Source: a bacterium (lineage in GTDB: Bacteria > Patescibacteriota > Gracilibacteria > Absconditabacterales > Absconditicoccaceae). From it: 11,898 nt of DNA. The DNA lies in the NCBI GenBank assembly GCA_020629735.1, contig JAHDCT010000012.1, positions 2,353 to 14,250 on the forward strand, read 5' to 3'. Below are positions 10,014 through 11,898 of this stretch, piece after piece. Numbering within the stretch: position 1 is the stretch's first letter; the number at the start of each line of letters is the position of its first letter. The notes beneath the pieces are model-generated. The model saw only the letters and a program-made list of their open reading frames with translations, made no database searches and was not told the DNA's origin. The position numbers were made by a program, and so were the translations under genes.

Positions 10014-10096
10014 TGTCAAGTAGTAAACATGCGTTTTACAATGATTGTTGGATTGGCATAATAAATGCATGTATACTTATGTTGAGTATTTTATGT
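10014..10096 (+). promoter_or_regulatory. Candidate promoter and shared leader elements of gene 5
   Basis: TATACT (10072-10077) is a good -10 box; TTGGAT (10048-10053) lies 18 bases upstream as a weak -35. TGTCAAGT (10014-10021) is 58 bases before TATACT, and GAGTATTTTATGT begins at 10084. Order and spacing match the region before the gene at 3268 (57 bases there). An inverted repeat, ATACT (10073-10077) with AGTAT (10085-10089), again spans the -10 region. Confidence 0.55.
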
Positions 10097-10105
10097 TTTC
10101 ACATC

Positions 10106-11898
10106 ATGACTCACGAAGAAATCGAATTTGATCTAAATAAAGTTGAAGCCGATGTTGATGATCATGTTGTCGGCAAACTTGAAGATCTTCTAGAATTAGA
10201 GGAAGTAACAGAGGTAACTGAAACAGTCTCCAATTTTTCAACAAAGTTCGATATAGCCGAACTCGAATTTTGAGTACCTTGAGATATAGAGACATATGAT
10301 AAAAAAATTAGTTCATATAGTGAGGCGTATGGTAAAATTAGCCCAGATATCGGGTATGATGAGATAGATGATCATCTAATTCAGGAAGAGCAAGTAGCAG
10401 TATGAGCATTTGTATTCAATATGGCATGGAAGTGACTTAATAAATCTATTAGTGAGTTAAAGAGACTTCATCCTGATTGGGAAAAATCTTGATTCCTTAA
10501 AACTGATACGAACGGTAATTTTGATATGGATGCACTGATTAGTGAGATTTTTTTAGGTGGAAATGACTTATACTTAGGAAATGACTTCGAGTTTAGCGAT
10601 TGGCTTCCAATAGGTGATGCGTTTGAGTGACCATCTCAATTGACTACTGACTTAATGGCTAAATCAACTGAAATTATTGCTGAAATAAAGAGACATATAC
10701 TACCTGATTTAATTCATGCAATAAACAATCAAGCTGATGATTTTCCCGATAAGTATAAAGTAGTTCCGGCAGAGATTGATGAGGACGAAGATGGTGATCC
10801 GGATACATGATCAAGTGGAGACGATTCGGATGATTGATCAAGCTGAGGTGGAACATGATGAACATGACCTGGAACAGGCGGGTGATGAACTTCATGATCG
10901 AGTTGATGAGTTGTAAAGCTTGCTCCTCCTTCAACAGTTTCTCAGGATTTACTCATTACTCCTGCAAATGTAGATATGAGCCCTTTCGATAGATTTCTGT
11001 ATAACATGAAATCTGATATGAGTAACGGAGACTGATCTAAGTACGCTCTATGAGCATTAGTCGCTGCGCCGCTTATATTTTTTGGTTTTAAGGTTTCTAA
11101 AAAGTGGGTAGAACATTCAACAGATGTACGAACTGAAGAATGACGAGGTAGTAAGATAATAAACTGACTTATAAATGGTCTGTGAGCATGGTGATTATTT
11201 AATGTGGCAAAGAAGGTCTTTACAAAAGAAGTTAAATTTGATGATACAAATGTGCAGACGGCTTATGCTTCAATGTGATCTATGTTCTGATGAGTTCCTC
11301 CGAAAGTTGAATGACTAGGATGATGATATGAGGTATGGTGAGAAGGGCCTTTGGTAGAGAAGATATGATTTGATTGAGCAGTAAATGTTGAGTATATGAC
11401 TTCTAGTAAAAAAGCTATACGTATTTGACCTCATCGATGAGATAAAAAAGCGAAAGTAGTCGAGTTTAAGGATGGGGTAGAAGTAGAGCTTGGCTGATAT
11501 ATGTTTACACTTTCAAGGAAAGTAAAGGGGAGCAATGAAGTAGTAGTCTTAAAAAGAGGAGAAGAAATAACTCGTGAAAGGACTCCTGATGTAAGATATA
11601 ATCCAGCGAATTTGCATCGTTTATCTCCAAGTGAACATTTAGAAATAGATGGTATGAAGGTAAATGCTGTTTCAAAGGATATTCAATGAATTACACCTGA
11701 AGATAAAAGTAAAATACCAGATAATCGGAAGCTGGAGTACTTTGATAATTGAGCAGTAAGAATTGTCGGTGAAAATGATAAATTCCGATTTTTTGATACC
11801 GGTAAAGATGTTCTCTATCCAGGTGCATATGATAACGGAAAGGTTCAGGCTACAGCTATGAGAGGAAATCAACTGATACATGTGAGGTTTACCTTATG
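10106..11898 (+). CDS. Large acidic membrane-hairpin protein of unknown function, code 25 (3' partial)
   Basis: With TGA read as Gly the frame is open from ATG 10106 to the window end (597 complete codons) with about 37 in-frame TGA. An in-frame ATG at 10079 is less likely because it almost abuts the proposed -10 box. Residues 1-230 are acidic and mostly helical, without a signal peptide. Residues 235-268 form a Gly/Ser/Thr linker with 17 glycines, 11 encoded by TGA. A membrane hairpin is likely: about 313-330 (YALGALVAAPLIFFGF), a charged turn, then about 351-370 (INGLINGLGAWGLFNVA). From about 420 the chain is rich in short beta-type stretches (VVEFKDGVEVELGGYMFTL), suggesting a soluble beta domain. 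I recognise no family. Overall plan resembles the gene at 3268, and the two share upstream elements. Confidence 0.88.

Noticed and set aside
9576..10070. 164-codon open frame on the minus strand with PPPVAGG and PPPAGG-like motifs
   Set aside because: It is antisense to the second membrane protein and its terminators; its Pro/Gly motifs arise because CCN and GGN codons are complementary, and it runs through both hairpins.
10079..10081. Upstream in-frame ATG as start of the last gene
   Set aside because: It begins two bases after the proposed -10 box TATACT, so it would precede or coincide with the transcription start; ATG 10106 matches the leader length of the gene at 3268.
3..11898. Mycoplasma-type code 4 (TGA = Trp)
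   Set aside because: It would give Trp at several percent of residues and Trp-rich linkers, while TGG already supplies Trp at a normal rate; TGA contexts fit Gly.

Overview
The window reads correctly only if UGA is a sense codon. Read with the standard code, roughly 10 kb of it breaks into dozens of short fragments. Read with only TAA and TAG as stops, it resolves into three very long genes on the + strand: positions 3-3152, 3268-7896 and 10106 to the window end. By hand count these carry about 73, 80 and 37 in-frame TGA codons. TGA sits where glycine belongs, for example in an acidic Gly/Ser/Thr linker at 10808-10909, and TGG is still used at a normal low rate for Trp. This is genetic code 25 (UGA = Gly), known from Candidatus Absconditabacteria (SR1) and Gracilibacteria (BD1-5). 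The window therefore most likely comes from such a bacterium, or less likely from an element that replicates in one. No phage hallmark gene, tRNA, rRNA, CRISPR array or insertion sequence is visible.

Layout. (1) 3-3152 is the 3' part of a large surface-type protein with tandem Ig-like repeats, additional beta-sandwich-like segments and a very basic C-terminal tail. It ends in a terminator that overlaps its stop codon. (2) 3268-7896 is a 1542-residue protein of unknown function with helical segments, two Pro/Thr-rich linkers and one central membrane hairpin, followed by a terminator. (3) 8080-9906 is a two-gene block of multi-spanning membrane proteins, 336 and 267 residues. It contains no in-frame TGA among 56 glycines, so it looks written in the standard code. 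It has its own candidate promoter, a large inverted repeat in its leader, and two strong hairpins behind it. (4) 10106-11898 is the 5' part of another large code-25 protein: an acidic helical N-terminus, a Gly-rich linker, a membrane hairpin and a beta-rich region running off the window.

How the parts fit. The code-25 genes appear to be separate transcription units. The two visible upstream regions (genes 2 and 5) share a set of elements at almost equal spacing: TGTCAAGT, then TATACT 57-58 bases later, then GAGTATTTTA. The standard-code block lies between the terminator of gene 2 and the shared upstream element of gene 5, which is where an inserted cassette would sit. The giant proteins could plausibly belong to a cell-surface or cell-contact apparatus, since known members of these lineages are host-associated or predatory. 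That is inference; none of the five proteins is recognised as a family of known function.

No gene-free stretch exceeds about 200 bases. The gaps (3153-3267, 7897-8079, 9907-10105) hold the terminators, candidate promoters and inverted repeats listed below.
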